The notes: generated from the sequence alone by a model not told the origin. A DNA stretch of 7,075 bases from CAZYZQ01 sp964652075 (GCA_964652075.1 CAZYZQ010000101.1:1-7075); one strand, 5' to 3'; positions 1 to 5,762 are shown, counted from the first letter of the stretch. Program-made: numbers and translations.

Positions 1-629
1 GGCGGGATGCAGTAGGTGAAGCCCTTGCCGATCATGAAGTCGCGCGCGTAGGCCAGCACCGCCTCGTGCAGCCGTGCAATGTCGCCGAGCAGGTAGTAGA
101 AGCCGTTGCCCGCGACGCGGCCGGCCGCGTCCATGTCGATGCCGTCGAACCGCTCCATGATCTCGGTGTGGTACGGGATCTCAAAGTCCGGCACCACCGG
201 CTCGCCGAAGCGCGCGGCCTCGACGTTGCAGCTGTCGTCCGGCCCGATCGGCACGGACGGGTCGATCATCTGCGGGATGACCATCATGATCTCGCGGATC
301 TTGCCCTCCAGCTCGGACTCCTGCGCCTCGAGCGCGGCAAGGCGCGCGTCATTGCCCTTAACGGCCTCCATGTTGGCGTCGATCTGCGCCTGAATTGCGG
401 CCTTCTCGTCGCCCTCGGCCTTTTTGAGCTTGCCGAAGAGCGGGCCGTTAGCCTTGGAGAGCCGGTTGCGCTCGGCGCGCAGGGCACTCGCGTCGTTGAT
501 GGCCGCGCGGAACTTCGCGTCCAGCTCGATCACCTCATCGACCAGCGGCAGCTTTGCGTCCTGAAATTTTTTCTTGATGTTTTCCTTGACTGCGTCCGGG
601 TTTTCCCGGACAAATTTGATATCCAACAT
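1..629 (-). CDS. serS: Seryl-tRNA synthetase, N-terminal part (3' end outside window)
   Basis: This cytoplasmic enzyme charges tRNA-Ser with serine using ATP. About 209 codons are visible; a full-length protein is usually about 420-430 residues, so roughly half is present. The start MLDIKFVREN is the typical SerS opening. Residues about 30-120 form the long charged helical hairpin that contacts the tRNA variable arm. They are followed by the linker IPQMIDPSVPIGPDD (about 118-132) and the beginning of the class II catalytic core, including GRVAGNGFYYLLGD (about 170-183). Motifs 2 and 3 lie beyond the window. The ATG at 629 is chosen because AAGGAG (643-638) sits 8 nt upstream. The gene begins 23 nt after the coiled-coil gene, and I see no separate promoter or T-box leader, so it is probably expressed from upstream. 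The sequence around DFEIPYHTEIMERFDGID resembles a serS type I associate with clostridia; that last point is from memory. Confidence 0.96.
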   Translation of the reverse strand, partial: MLDIKFVRENPDAVKENIKKKFQDAKLPLVDEVIELDAKFRAAINDASALRAERNRLSKANGPLFGKLKKAEGDEKAAIQAQIDANMEAVKGNDARLAALEAQESELEGKIREIMMVIPQMIDPSVPIGPDDSCNVEAARFGEPVVPDFEIPYHTEIMERFDGIDMDAAGRVAGNGFYYLLGDIARLHEAVLAYARDFMIGKGFTYCIP

Positions 630-652
630 CGTATGATCTCCTTATCGGTAGA

Positions 653-1369
653 TTATTGAATCAGATTTTCCGGCGCGTACTCCGTCCCGGCGAGCGCCGT
701 CTCGATATACGCGGCGAGAGCTGCCTCGGCGTCGGTGAGCGCCATCTGCGCATCAGGCCCGTTCGCGCGGAAGCTGTATGCCTGCGCGTAGCCCTGCTGC
801 GCGCGTTCCAGATCGCCGGTCGAAAGCGCCTGCCACGCCGCGATCAAGGCCTGCGCAACATCCTTGTGCTGCCTGGCTTTTGCCGCGTCGTCCGTGGCCG
901 TCGCAAGCTGCTCCGCCTGTGTGGACACGGTCGCTTCCAGCTCTCGCGCGGCGTTTTCGGCCTCCTCGCGTGAGGCGTCCGCGCCCTCCGCTTTCGTCTC
1001 GGCCTCCGCCTGCGCGGCCTGCGCAGCTTCGAGCTGCGTCTGCAGGTCGGCAAGCTGCGCGTGCAGCGCGGCGTTCTCATCCTCGAGCGCATCGTTGGCG
1101 TCCTGTAGTTCGGTGTTCGCGTTTTGCAGCGCCAGCGCGTTGGTCATGGCGTTGTTGGAGCTGGTCGTCAGCTCGTTGATCGTCAGCCGGTTGTTGCGCA
1201 TCTGGATCAAAAACGAGAACAGCACCAACAGAAAGGCCGCCGCAAAAAGAACGGCCATATACCGCAAAAGCGCCTGCCGCGGCCGGGAGGCCAGCGGCTT
1301 CTTGTCTTCCTCTGCCGGTTTTTCGACGGTTTCCGGCTCCTGTTCCTGAACTTGCTTATTTTCCTCCAT
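653..1369 (-). CDS. Single-pass membrane protein with long extracytoplasmic coiled coil, function unknown
   Basis: I do not recognise this 238-residue protein as a named family. Residues 1-35 are charged and rich in Glu, Gln and Lys. A single hydrophobic segment spans about 37-55 (YMAVLFAAAFLLVLFSFLI) and is preceded by basic residues (RPRQALLR), so the N-terminus is predicted to stay in the cytoplasm. Residues about 63-168 are an Ala/Glu/Gln/Leu-rich predicted coiled coil with heptad-like NALALQNANTELQDANDALE spacing. Residues about 170-222 look like a short alpha-helical, possibly TPR-like, segment containing GDLERAQQGYAQAY. The ATG at 1369 lies inside the last codons of parB (14-nt overlap), and GGAGG six nt upstream within parB serves as its ribosome binding site, implying translational coupling. 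Related clostridia often carry a DUF4446 membrane protein between parB and serS; this one shows no resemblance to it that I can see. A role in chromosome anchoring or envelope structure is possible but only guessed from position. Confidence 0.85.
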   Translation of the reverse strand: MEENKQVQEQEPETVEKPAEEDKKPLASRPRQALLRYMAVLFAAAFLLVLFSFLIQMRNNRLTINELTTSSNNAMTNALALQNANTELQDANDALEDENAALHAQLADLQTQLEAAQAAQAEAETKAEGADASREEAENAARELEATVSTQAEQLATATDDAAKARQHKDVAQALIAAWQALSTGDLERAQQGYAQAYSFRANGPDAQMALTDAEAALAAYIETALAGTEYAPENLIQ

Positions 1370-2255
1370 GGTTTGCCTCCATCGGATCGATTGTATTCAG
1401 CGCGTCCACGAGCCGGATCAGATCGTCCTGTCCATAGTATTCCAGCTCAATTTTCCCCTTGTTCCGGCCGCTTGCAATGTGGATCCCGCGGCCCAGTCGG
1501 CGGCTGAGGTCGTGCTCGCACTCGGCCACATAGTCCACCTGCAGCGGGTCGGGCGCCTTTTTTGGGCGCGGCGTCGCGGCGAGCCGCTTGCACAGCGCCT
1601 CGGCCTGCCGGACGGACAGCCCAGCTTCGACGATTTTCGCGGCGGCCTGCTTTTGCAGCTTCTCGCCTGTCAGCCGCAGTACGGCGCGGGCATGGCCCGG
1701 CGTCAGCGCACCGGACTGCACCAGCTCCAAAATCGCCGGCGGCAGCGCCAGCAGGCGCAGGCTGTTGGCGACGGCGGGGCGCGATTTCCCCACCTGCTCC
1801 GCGGCCTCCTGCTGTGTCAGACCGTATTCGTCCATCAGGCGCTGGTAGCCCTGCGCCTCCTCGACCGGGTTTAAGTCCTCGCGCTGCAAATTTTCAATCA
1901 GCGCCAGCTCCGTCGCCTTTTTGTCGTCCGCTTCGATGATGTTGACCGGCACTTCGGTCAGCCCGGCCAGCCGCGCGGCGCGCCAGCGGCGCTCGCCCGC
2001 GATGATCTGGTAGTACCCGCCCGGCACGGCGCGCACCGTCAGCGGCTGAATCAGCCCGTGCGCGCGGATGGACTCGGCCAGCTCTGAGAGCGCCTGTTCG
2101 TCAAATACGCGGCGCGGCTGGTTCGGGTTCGGCTCGACCCGGTGCAGCGGCAGCGTATGCGCGCGCTCCTGCCCGGCGGCCGGTTCCGCCTGTACCGGCT
2201 GCGTCTGCTCAAACAGCGCGTCCAGCCCCCGGCCCAGGCCTTTTCCTTTTGCCAT
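1356..2255 (-). CDS. parB: Chromosome-partitioning protein ParB (Spo0J), parS-binding CTP-dependent clamp
   Basis: This DNA-binding protein loads at parS sites, spreads as a CTP-dependent sliding clamp and recruits SMC to organise and segregate the origin region. It has 299 residues, the usual length. The N-terminal KGLGRGLDALF (5-15) is the segment that stimulates ParA ATPase. The CTP-binding core includes GERRWRAA (87-94) and ENLQREDLNPVEEA (121-134). A helix-turn-helix follows at about 146-170. In that DNA-reading region the KSR (157-159) and PGHAR (186-190) residues fit ParB specificity for parS rather than that of the paralogue Noc, and exact parS sites are nearby. The C-terminal dimerisation helix ends near 290. 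The ATG at 2255 has AAGGAG (2268-2263) seven nt upstream. Unlike many parAB pairs, it is separated from parA by about 300 nt. Its last codons carry the ribosome binding site and start of the next gene. Confidence 0.97.
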   Translation of the reverse strand: MAKGKGLGRGLDALFEQTQPVQAEPAAGQERAHTLPLHRVEPNPNQPRRVFDEQALSELAESIRAHGLIQPLTVRAVPGGYYQIIAGERRWRAARLAGLTEVPVNIIEADDKKATELALIENLQREDLNPVEEAQGYQRLMDEYGLTQQEAAEQVGKSRPAVANSLRLLALPPAILELVQSGALTPGHARAVLRLTGEKLQKQAAAKIVEAGLSVRQAEALCKRLAATPRPKKAPDPLQVDYVAECEHDLSRRLGRGIHIASGRNKGKIELEYYGQDDLIRLVDALNTIDPMEANHGGK

Positions 2256-2393
2256 AGTGATGCTCCTTCATTCCGCGCCCTGCGCGGCGTCTTTGCCGAT
2301 GAATGCGAGTGATTTCGCTTGTTTTCTCCCAGACCGCCTGCACGCGGTGCGAATTCGCCGGGAACCAATTCGTTGCGCCACATTCCCCCGCGC

Positions 2394-2415
2394 GGGCGCA
2401 CACACAGGTGCGCCC
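2394..2415. repeat. 8-bp perfect inverted repeat (GGGCGCAC/GTGCGCCC)
   Basis: Arms at 2394-2401 and 2408-2415 pair perfectly around a six-base loop. No T-rich tract follows on either strand, so an intrinsic terminator is unlikely. It is probably part of a dispersed palindromic element or an RNA processing/stability hairpin in the parAB message. Confidence 0.65.
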
Positions 2416-2446
2416 CTACGCCTAGATTCGAGATTGTGCATAATAC

Positions 2447-2476
2447 GCACACCCCGCATATTCCCGCGGGGCGTGC
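2447..2476 (-). repeat. 11-bp inverted repeat, perfect as minus-strand RNA
   Basis: Arms at 2447-2457 and 2466-2476 flank an eight-base loop. On the plus strand one position is an A/C mismatch. On the minus strand, the direction of parAB transcription, the same position is a permitted G-U pair, giving an unbroken 11-bp stem. This fits a structure formed in the parAB transcript. No T tract follows it, so it is not a standard terminator. Confidence 0.65.
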
Positions 2477-2556
2477 CGAGGCCATTTCCTTTGGGCCGAG
2501 GTAGCCCCGCCCTACGGGTGATGCAGCATCGAGCGTCTTCGGCACCACCGTGCCCT

Positions 2557-3315
2557 CTACCGCTTCCAGTTCCAGATCTCCTCCGCGAGACGGTCATAGG
2601 CCTCCGCGCCCCGGCTGAAGCGGTCGTAGGCCTGCACGGGAAGCCCGTGGCTCGGCGCCTCGCTCAGACGCACGTTGCGCGGGATCGTGGTGGCAAAGAC
2701 CTTTCCCGGGAAATGCCGCCGGACCTCCTCGGCCACCTGCATCGAAAGATTGGTGCGCCCGTCGAACATCGTCAGAAGCACGCCGAAAATGTCCAGCGTC
2801 GGGTTCATCGCCTTTTTGACCGCGCGCAGCGTCCCCATCAGGTCGCTCAGACCCTCGAGCGCGTAGTATTCGCACTGCACCGGGATAATCAGCCGGTCGG
2901 CGGCGACGAGCGCGTTCAGCGTGAGCAGCTCCAGAGACGGCGGCGAGTCGATCAGGATAAAGTCATACTGGCTTTTAAGCGGCAGGAGCGCCTCGCGCAG
3001 CCGCCGTTCGCGGCCGGGCAGCGCCACCAGCTCAATTCCCGCCCCGGCCAGCGCGCCGGACGACGGCAAAAGATCGCCGAAGTCCGTGTGGCGCACAGCC
3101 TGCGCGGCGGGCAGCTCCTCAATGACGACCTCATAGATGGACGGCCCGTCCTCGGGTTTCTCCTCCCCAAAGCCGGAGGTCGCGTTGGCCTGCGGGTCGA
3201 AATCACACAGCAAGACCTTCGCGCCGCGCTTTTTCAGGCCGTAGGCGAGGTTCACGGCGGTCGTGCTCTTGCCGACGCCGCCCTTCTGGTTGACAATTGA
3301 AACAATTTCGCCCAT
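2557..3315 (-). CDS. parA: Chromosome-partitioning ATPase ParA (Soj)
   Basis: This is a deviant Walker-type ATPase that binds nonspecific DNA as an ATP dimer and works with ParB-parS to position replication origins; in Bacillus its homologue Soj also controls DnaA. It has 252 residues, the typical length of the short chromosomal class without an N-terminal DNA-binding extension. The deviant Walker A is KGGVGKST (11-18) with the signature lysine K11. DFDPQAN (38-44) carries the catalytic-type aspartate D40. Walker B is ILIDSPPSL (120-128). IPRNVRLSEAPSHG (211-224) is the conserved C-terminal family motif. The ATG at 3315 begins MGEIVSIVNQ, and a modest GAGGG lies about five nt upstream. A good promoter is at 3354-3381 and a parS site lies just beyond it, so ParB could influence expression. 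Neighbouring parB confirms the assignment. Confidence 0.97.
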   Translation of the reverse strand: MGEIVSIVNQKGGVGKSTTAVNLAYGLKKRGAKVLLCDFDPQANATSGFGEEKPEDGPSIYEVVIEELPAAQAVRHTDFGDLLPSSGALAGAGIELVALPGRERRLREALLPLKSQYDFILIDSPPSLELLTLNALVAADRLIIPVQCEYYALEGLSDLMGTLRAVKKAMNPTLDIFGVLLTMFDGRTNLSMQVAEEVRRHFPGKVFATTIPRNVRLSEAPSHGLPVQAYDRFSRGAEAYDRLAEEIWNWKR

Positions 3316-3353
3316 TCCGTCCCTCGCCCCTTCCCTGCGCTGTAGTCCGTACC

Positions 3354-3381
3354 ATTATAGCATATTCTGCGCACAATTCAA
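3354..3381 (-). promoter_or_regulatory. Sigma-A promoter for parA (extended -10)
   Basis: On the minus strand TATAAT (3359-3354) is preceded by TGC, forming an extended -10, and by TTGAAT (3381-3376) as the -35 with a 16-nt spacer. Transcription would start near 3347, giving a leader of about 30 nt before the parA ATG at 3315. Confidence 0.8.
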
Positions 3382-3426
3382 GAATAAAACCGATTTTCCG
3401 CCACGGAACTTTTTCATCCGCAGAAA

Positions 3427-3442
3427 TGTTTCACGTGAAACA
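3427..3442. promoter_or_regulatory. parS site 1 (ParB-binding centromere)
   Basis: TGTTTCACGTGAAACA is a perfect 16-bp palindrome and an exact match to the canonical bacterial parS (Bacillus consensus TGTTNCACGTGAAACA). It lies between the divergent promoters, 45 nt from the parA -35 and 12 nt from the -35 of the rightward operon. It should load the ParB encoded next door. Bound ParB could also affect one or both promoters; that part is inference. Confidence 0.97.
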
Positions 3443-3454
3443 CGCAAAGAGGTC

Positions 3455-3483
3455 TTGCACATTCGTTCGTTTCGGTGTATACT
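3455..3483 (+). promoter_or_regulatory. Sigma-A promoter of the radical SAM-lexA operon
   Basis: TTGCAC (3455-3460) and TATACT (3478-3483) are separated by exactly 17 nt. The start site would be near 3490 and the first ATG is at 3506, so the leader is very short but holds the AAAGGATG ribosome binding site. Confidence 0.82.
3456..3469 (-). promoter_or_regulatory. Candidate LexA (SOS) box overlapping the -35
   Basis: Read on the minus strand the site is CGAACGAATGTGCA. It matches 12 of 14 positions of the Bacillus-type LexA consensus CGAACRNRYGTTYG: the left half-site and central four bases fit fully, and the right half-site differs at two positions. It covers the -35 element of the promoter driving the operon that contains lexA, the expected place for autorepression. 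The match was found by eye and is imperfect. Confidence 0.55.
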
Positions 3484-3505
3484 GATAGAAAAAGGATGTG
3501 AACGC

Positions 3506-4414
3506 ATGAACGACTACGCCGCCTGCCGTCTCTGCCCCCGCGCCTGCGGGGTGGATCGCGCCGCCGGCGCGCGCGGCGTATGCGGAATGGACGGCCGGCT
3601 GCGCATCGCGCGTGCCGCGCCGCACTTCGGCGAGGAGCCGCCGATCTCCGGTACGCGCGGCTCGGGCGCTGTGTTCTTCTCCGGGTGCAGCCTTGGCTGC
3701 TGCTTCTGCCAGAACGAGCCGATCTCGCACGGCGGCTTTGGCGCGCCGGTTACGTCGGATCGCCTGCGCGGGATCTTCGCGGAGCTCGCCGCGCAGGGCG
3801 TCCACAACCTGAACCTCGTGACCGCGACGCACTTTCTGCCGGATGTGCTGGAAGCCCTGACGCCGCAGCCGGCGCTTCCCGTCGTCTGGAACAGCGGCGG
3901 CTATGAGACGCCCGAGACGCTTGCGCGCCTGTCCGGGAAAGTGCAGATCTACCTGCCGGATCTCAAGTACGCGGACGCCGCCCTCGCGCGGCGGCTGAGC
4001 GCCGCGCCGGACTACTTCCCGGTTGCGACGCGGGCAATTCTGGAGATGTACCGCCAGACCGGCCCCGTCCGTTTCGACGATGCCGGGATGCTCGTCTCCG
4101 GCGTGCTGATCCGCCACCTGATCCTGCCCGGCCAGATCGAAAACAGCCTGCGCGTGCTCGACTGGATCGGGGAGCACTTCATGCCCGGCACGGTGCTTGT
4201 CTCTCTCATGAGCCAATACACGCCGATGCCCGGCGTCCCGGCGGCGCTTTCGCGCCCGATTACGCGCGAGGAGTACGACGCGGTGCTCGCGTGGATGGAG
4301 CTGAACGGGCTGGACGGCTTTACACAGGAATTCTCGTCTCAGACGCCGGACTATATTCCGGATTTTTCACTACAGGGCGTGCGCGCTCCGGCGCCGCCCC
4401 AGCCTATTATATAA
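3506..4414 (+). CDS. PflX-type radical SAM protein (pyruvate formate-lyase activase homologue)
   Basis: The 302-residue product belongs to the radical SAM iron-sulfur proteins related to glycyl-radical activating enzymes (PflX-like group, COG1313), whose substrate is not established. The radical SAM cluster motif CxxxCxxC is CSLGCCFC (C61, C65, C68), preceded by the typical GAVFFSGC strand. A second cysteine set near the N-terminus (C7, C10, C14, C26 in CRLCPRACG...GVCGM) is characteristic of the group and could bind metal or an extra cluster. Other family-like stretches are VVWNSGGYE (126-134), YLPDLKY (149-155), LPGQIENS (207-214) and LMSQYTPMPG (234-243). The ATG at 3506 has AAAGGATG nine nt upstream; a longer in-frame extension would run through the promoter and parS and is rejected. 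No glycyl radical enzyme is visible nearby. The gene leads an operon with lexA, 13 nt downstream. Confidence 0.88.
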   Translation: MNDYAACRLCPRACGVDRAAGARGVCGMDGRLRIARAAPHFGEEPPISGTRGSGAVFFSGCSLGCCFCQNEPISHGGFGAPVTSDRLRGIFAELAAQGVHNLNLVTATHFLPDVLEALTPQPALPVVWNSGGYETPETLARLSGKVQIYLPDLKYADAALARRLSAAPDYFPVATRAILEMYRQTGPVRFDDAGMLVSGVLIRHLILPGQIENSLRVLDWIGEHFMPGTVLVSLMSQYTPMPGVPAALSRPITREEYDAVLAWMELNGLDGFTQEFSSQTPDYIPDFSLQGVRAPAPPQPII

Positions 4415-4427
4415 AGGAGTGTCGGAT

Positions 4428-5000
4428 ATGCCAAGAAAAAGTGACAAGCAGCAGCTGATTTTACAGTACGTAAAGGACTTTCTGGCCGAGAACGGCTACA
4501 CCCCCTCCGTGCGCGAGATCGGCGCGGCCGTAGGGCTGCAATCCACCGCGTCTGTCCACTACCACCTCACCCAGCTCAGCCGCGCCGGCCTGATCGGCCT
4601 GGACGCAAAGAAGAAGCGCGCCATCTCCATCACCCCCGAGCAGCGCGGCATCCCGATCCTCGGCGTGGTAACCGCCGGTATGCCGATCCTCGCGGTGGAG
4701 AATATCGAGGGCTTTATCCCATGGGAGGGCGACACCGACTGCTTCGCCCTGCGCATCCGGGGCGACAGCATGATCGGCGCCGGGATCATGGACGGCGACT
4801 ACGTCGTTGTCCGCCAGCAGCCCACCGCCGACTCCGGCCAGATTGTCATCGCCCTGCTCGGCGACGAGGCCACCTGCAAGCGGCTCCTGCTTGAAGCGGG
4901 GCATGTCTGGCTCAAGCCGGAGAACCCGCAGTATCCGCTTATCGACGGCACCGAGGCCTCCATCATTGGACTGGTCAAGGCCGTCATCCGGACTTATTAG
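4428..5000 (+). CDS. lexA: LexA repressor of the SOS response
   Basis: This transcriptional repressor self-cleaves when RecA filaments form on damaged DNA, releasing DNA repair genes. The protein has 190 residues. The N-terminal winged helix-turn-helix spans about 1-70, with TPSVREIGAAVGLQSTASVH (25-44) as the DNA-reading part. The cleavage site Ala83-Gly84 lies in VTAGMPILAVENIEG (81-95). The catalytic dyad is Ser114 in RGDSMIGAGI and Lys151 in GDEATCKRL, positions expected for an active self-cleaving LexA. The ATG at 4428 is preferred over the in-frame GTG at 4419 because AAAGGAG (4413-4419) then sits eight nt upstream and the protein begins MPRKSDKQQ. No promoter is seen directly before it, so it depends on the promoter at 3455-3483, where a LexA-box-like site occurs. 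Confidence 0.96.
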   Translation: MPRKSDKQQLILQYVKDFLAENGYTPSVREIGAAVGLQSTASVHYHLTQLSRAGLIGLDAKKKRAISITPEQRGIPILGVVTAGMPILAVENIEGFIPWEGDTDCFALRIRGDSMIGAGIMDGDYVVVRQQPTADSGQIVIALLGDEATCKRLLLEAGHVWLKPENPQYPLIDGTEASIIGLVKAVIRTY

Positions 5001-5001
5001 G

Positions 5002-5748
5002 GTGCGCCGCCTGCTTCCGGCGCTGCTCGCGCTCTGCCTGCTCTGCGCCTGCGCCGCCGAACCGGCTCCCCCGGAACAGGATACAGTGCCCGTCGCGGCC
5101 GTCTCCGGTGCGTCTGTCGCGCTGACGGGACTGGTCGAGGTCAGCAGTCTGGAGGCGTCGAGCGCCCCCGCTGAAACGGGTCCCACCTATCAAATTGCGG
5201 TGCCCCAGCTGCGCTACCGCGGCAAGCTCCTGCCCGCTGCGGATGCCGCGGTGCAGATCAATACCTATTATGCCGATCTGGCGGAGCTGCTGTTGTCCTA
5301 TGTCACGGAGGAGCTGGCCACCCAGCCGCCGGCGGATGGGCAGCAGCCATACCTGATCGCAACGTTTTCCGTTGCCTATCTCAAAGAGGGCGCGCGCGCC
5401 ATCTCCATTGTGCGCTATCTCGAATCGGACACCGGCTCCGTGGCCTATGGCGAGACGTTCTCACTCGAGACGGGCGGCCTGCTGATCCTCGACGACTTCT
5501 TCACCGAGGACGAGGACGCCTATCTGCCTGTTGTTTTGGACGCGCTTGCCGCCGCGTTGGACGCCGGGACGTTTTCCTACGACGCCGCCACGCTTGCGGC
5601 CTCCTTTGACCGGAACGCCTTCTATGTGACAGAGGATCAGCTGGTCTTCCTCTACCCCGAGGCCACGCTGCGCGACGCGCCGACTGAAATTGCCGTGGAC
5701 TTTTCGGCATTGGGCGACAGCTTTGCCCTGCCGGATTGTTTCACGTGA
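5002..5748 (+). CDS. Lipoprotein with RsiV/PdaC-like (DUF4163/DUF3298) domain
   Basis: The predicted 248-residue protein starts with a short signal peptide, MRRLLPALLALCLLCAC, ending in the lipobox LCAC with Cys17 as the lipidated residue, so it should be anchored to the outer face of the membrane. A Pro/Ala/Ser/Glu-rich linker follows (about 20-60). The folded part from about 62 to 240 resembles the DUF4163-DUF3298 arrangement of RsiV anti-sigma factors and PdaC: YQIAVPQLRY, then an Ile/Ser/Tyr strand region (YLIATFSVAYL, AISIVRYL), GGLLILDDFF, and the typical FYVTEDQLVFLYPE (207-220) and IAVDFSALGDSF ending. No deacetylase domain and no cytoplasmic anti-sigma part are present. The GTG start at 5002 follows the lexA stop by one nt, and a clear ribosome binding site is lacking, so translation may be coupled to lexA. 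Function is unknown. The last codons and TGA lie inside a parS site. Confidence 0.82.
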   Translation: MRRLLPALLALCLLCACAAEPAPPEQDTVPVAAVSGASVALTGLVEVSSLEASSAPAETGPTYQIAVPQLRYRGKLLPAADAAVQINTYYADLAELLLSYVTEELATQPPADGQQPYLIATFSVAYLKEGARAISIVRYLESDTGSVAYGETFSLETGGLLILDDFFTEDEDAYLPVVLDALAAALDAGTFSYDAATLAASFDRNAFYVTEDQLVFLYPEATLRDAPTEIAVDFSALGDSFALPDCFT

Positions 5749-5752
5749 AACA
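5737..5752. promoter_or_regulatory. parS site 2, overlapping the lipoprotein stop codon
   Basis: A second exact TGTTTCACGTGAAACA palindrome is present. Its first 12 bases read TGT TTC ACG TGA, encoding the lipoprotein's final Cys-Phe-Thr and stop. It ends just before the GAGG ribosome binding site (5754-5757) of the methyltransferase gene. It is identical to site 1, including the following CG, and lies 2,310 bp from it. Confidence 0.97.
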
Positions 5753-5762
5753 CGAGGTTTTT

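Larger units (their letters stand above)
2256..2556 (-). other. Noncoding 301-nt parA-parB gap with hairpin-forming repeats
   Basis: No convincing gene is present: open frames here run into parB or parA in the wrong frame and lack family signals. The stretch holds two strong inverted repeats (2394-2415 and 2447-2476), annotated separately, and an imperfect palindrome GTGCATAATACGCAC (2436-2450). It also has a small GTAG/CTAC stem (2501-2515), a gccgagg direct repeat (2475-2481 and 2495-2501) and the palindrome GCGAATTCGC (2349-2358). Minus-strand motifs such as GTAGGGGCGCACC and GTAGGGCGGGGC resemble dispersed intergenic repeats that I associate with high-GC gut clostridia; this is recollection and not shown by the window. 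I find no clear sigma-A promoter for parB and no hairpin followed by a T tract, so transcription from parA may read through. Confidence 0.6.

Noticed and set aside
629..653. T-box or separate promoter for serS
   Set aside because: Only 23 nt separate it from the upstream gene; they hold a ribosome binding site and no room for a leader.
2436..2465. Possible separate parB promoter using TATTAT at 2445-2440
   Set aside because: At 16-18 nt upstream on the minus strand there is only GC-rich hairpin sequence and no -35-like element.
2394..2476. Hairpins in the parA-parB gap as intrinsic terminators
   Set aside because: Neither stem is followed by a run of T on either strand.
2051..2548. Possible small minus-strand gene (165 codons) filling the parA-parB gap and running into parB
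   Set aside because: It overlaps about 200 nt of parB in another frame, including the conserved N-terminus, has no good ribosome binding site and no recognisable domain.
2068..3300. Long plus-strand open frame (410 codons) opposite parA and the parA-parB gap
   Set aside because: It is the antisense of a clear ParA, has Arg/Ala/Gln-rich composition with no family motif, and arises from high GC content.
3263..3505. N-terminal extension of the radical SAM protein upstream of 3506
   Set aside because: The added residues would be encoded by parA antisense, both promoters and parS; the ATG at 3506 has a ribosome binding site and matches the family's cysteine-rich start.
3431..4216. 261-codon minus-strand open frame opposite the radical SAM gene
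   Set aside because: It is a shadow of a well supported gene, with composition typical of antisense frames in GC-rich DNA.
4419..4427. GTG at 4419 as the lexA start
   Set aside because: It overlaps the AAAGGAG ribosome binding site, which is well spaced for the ATG at 4428.
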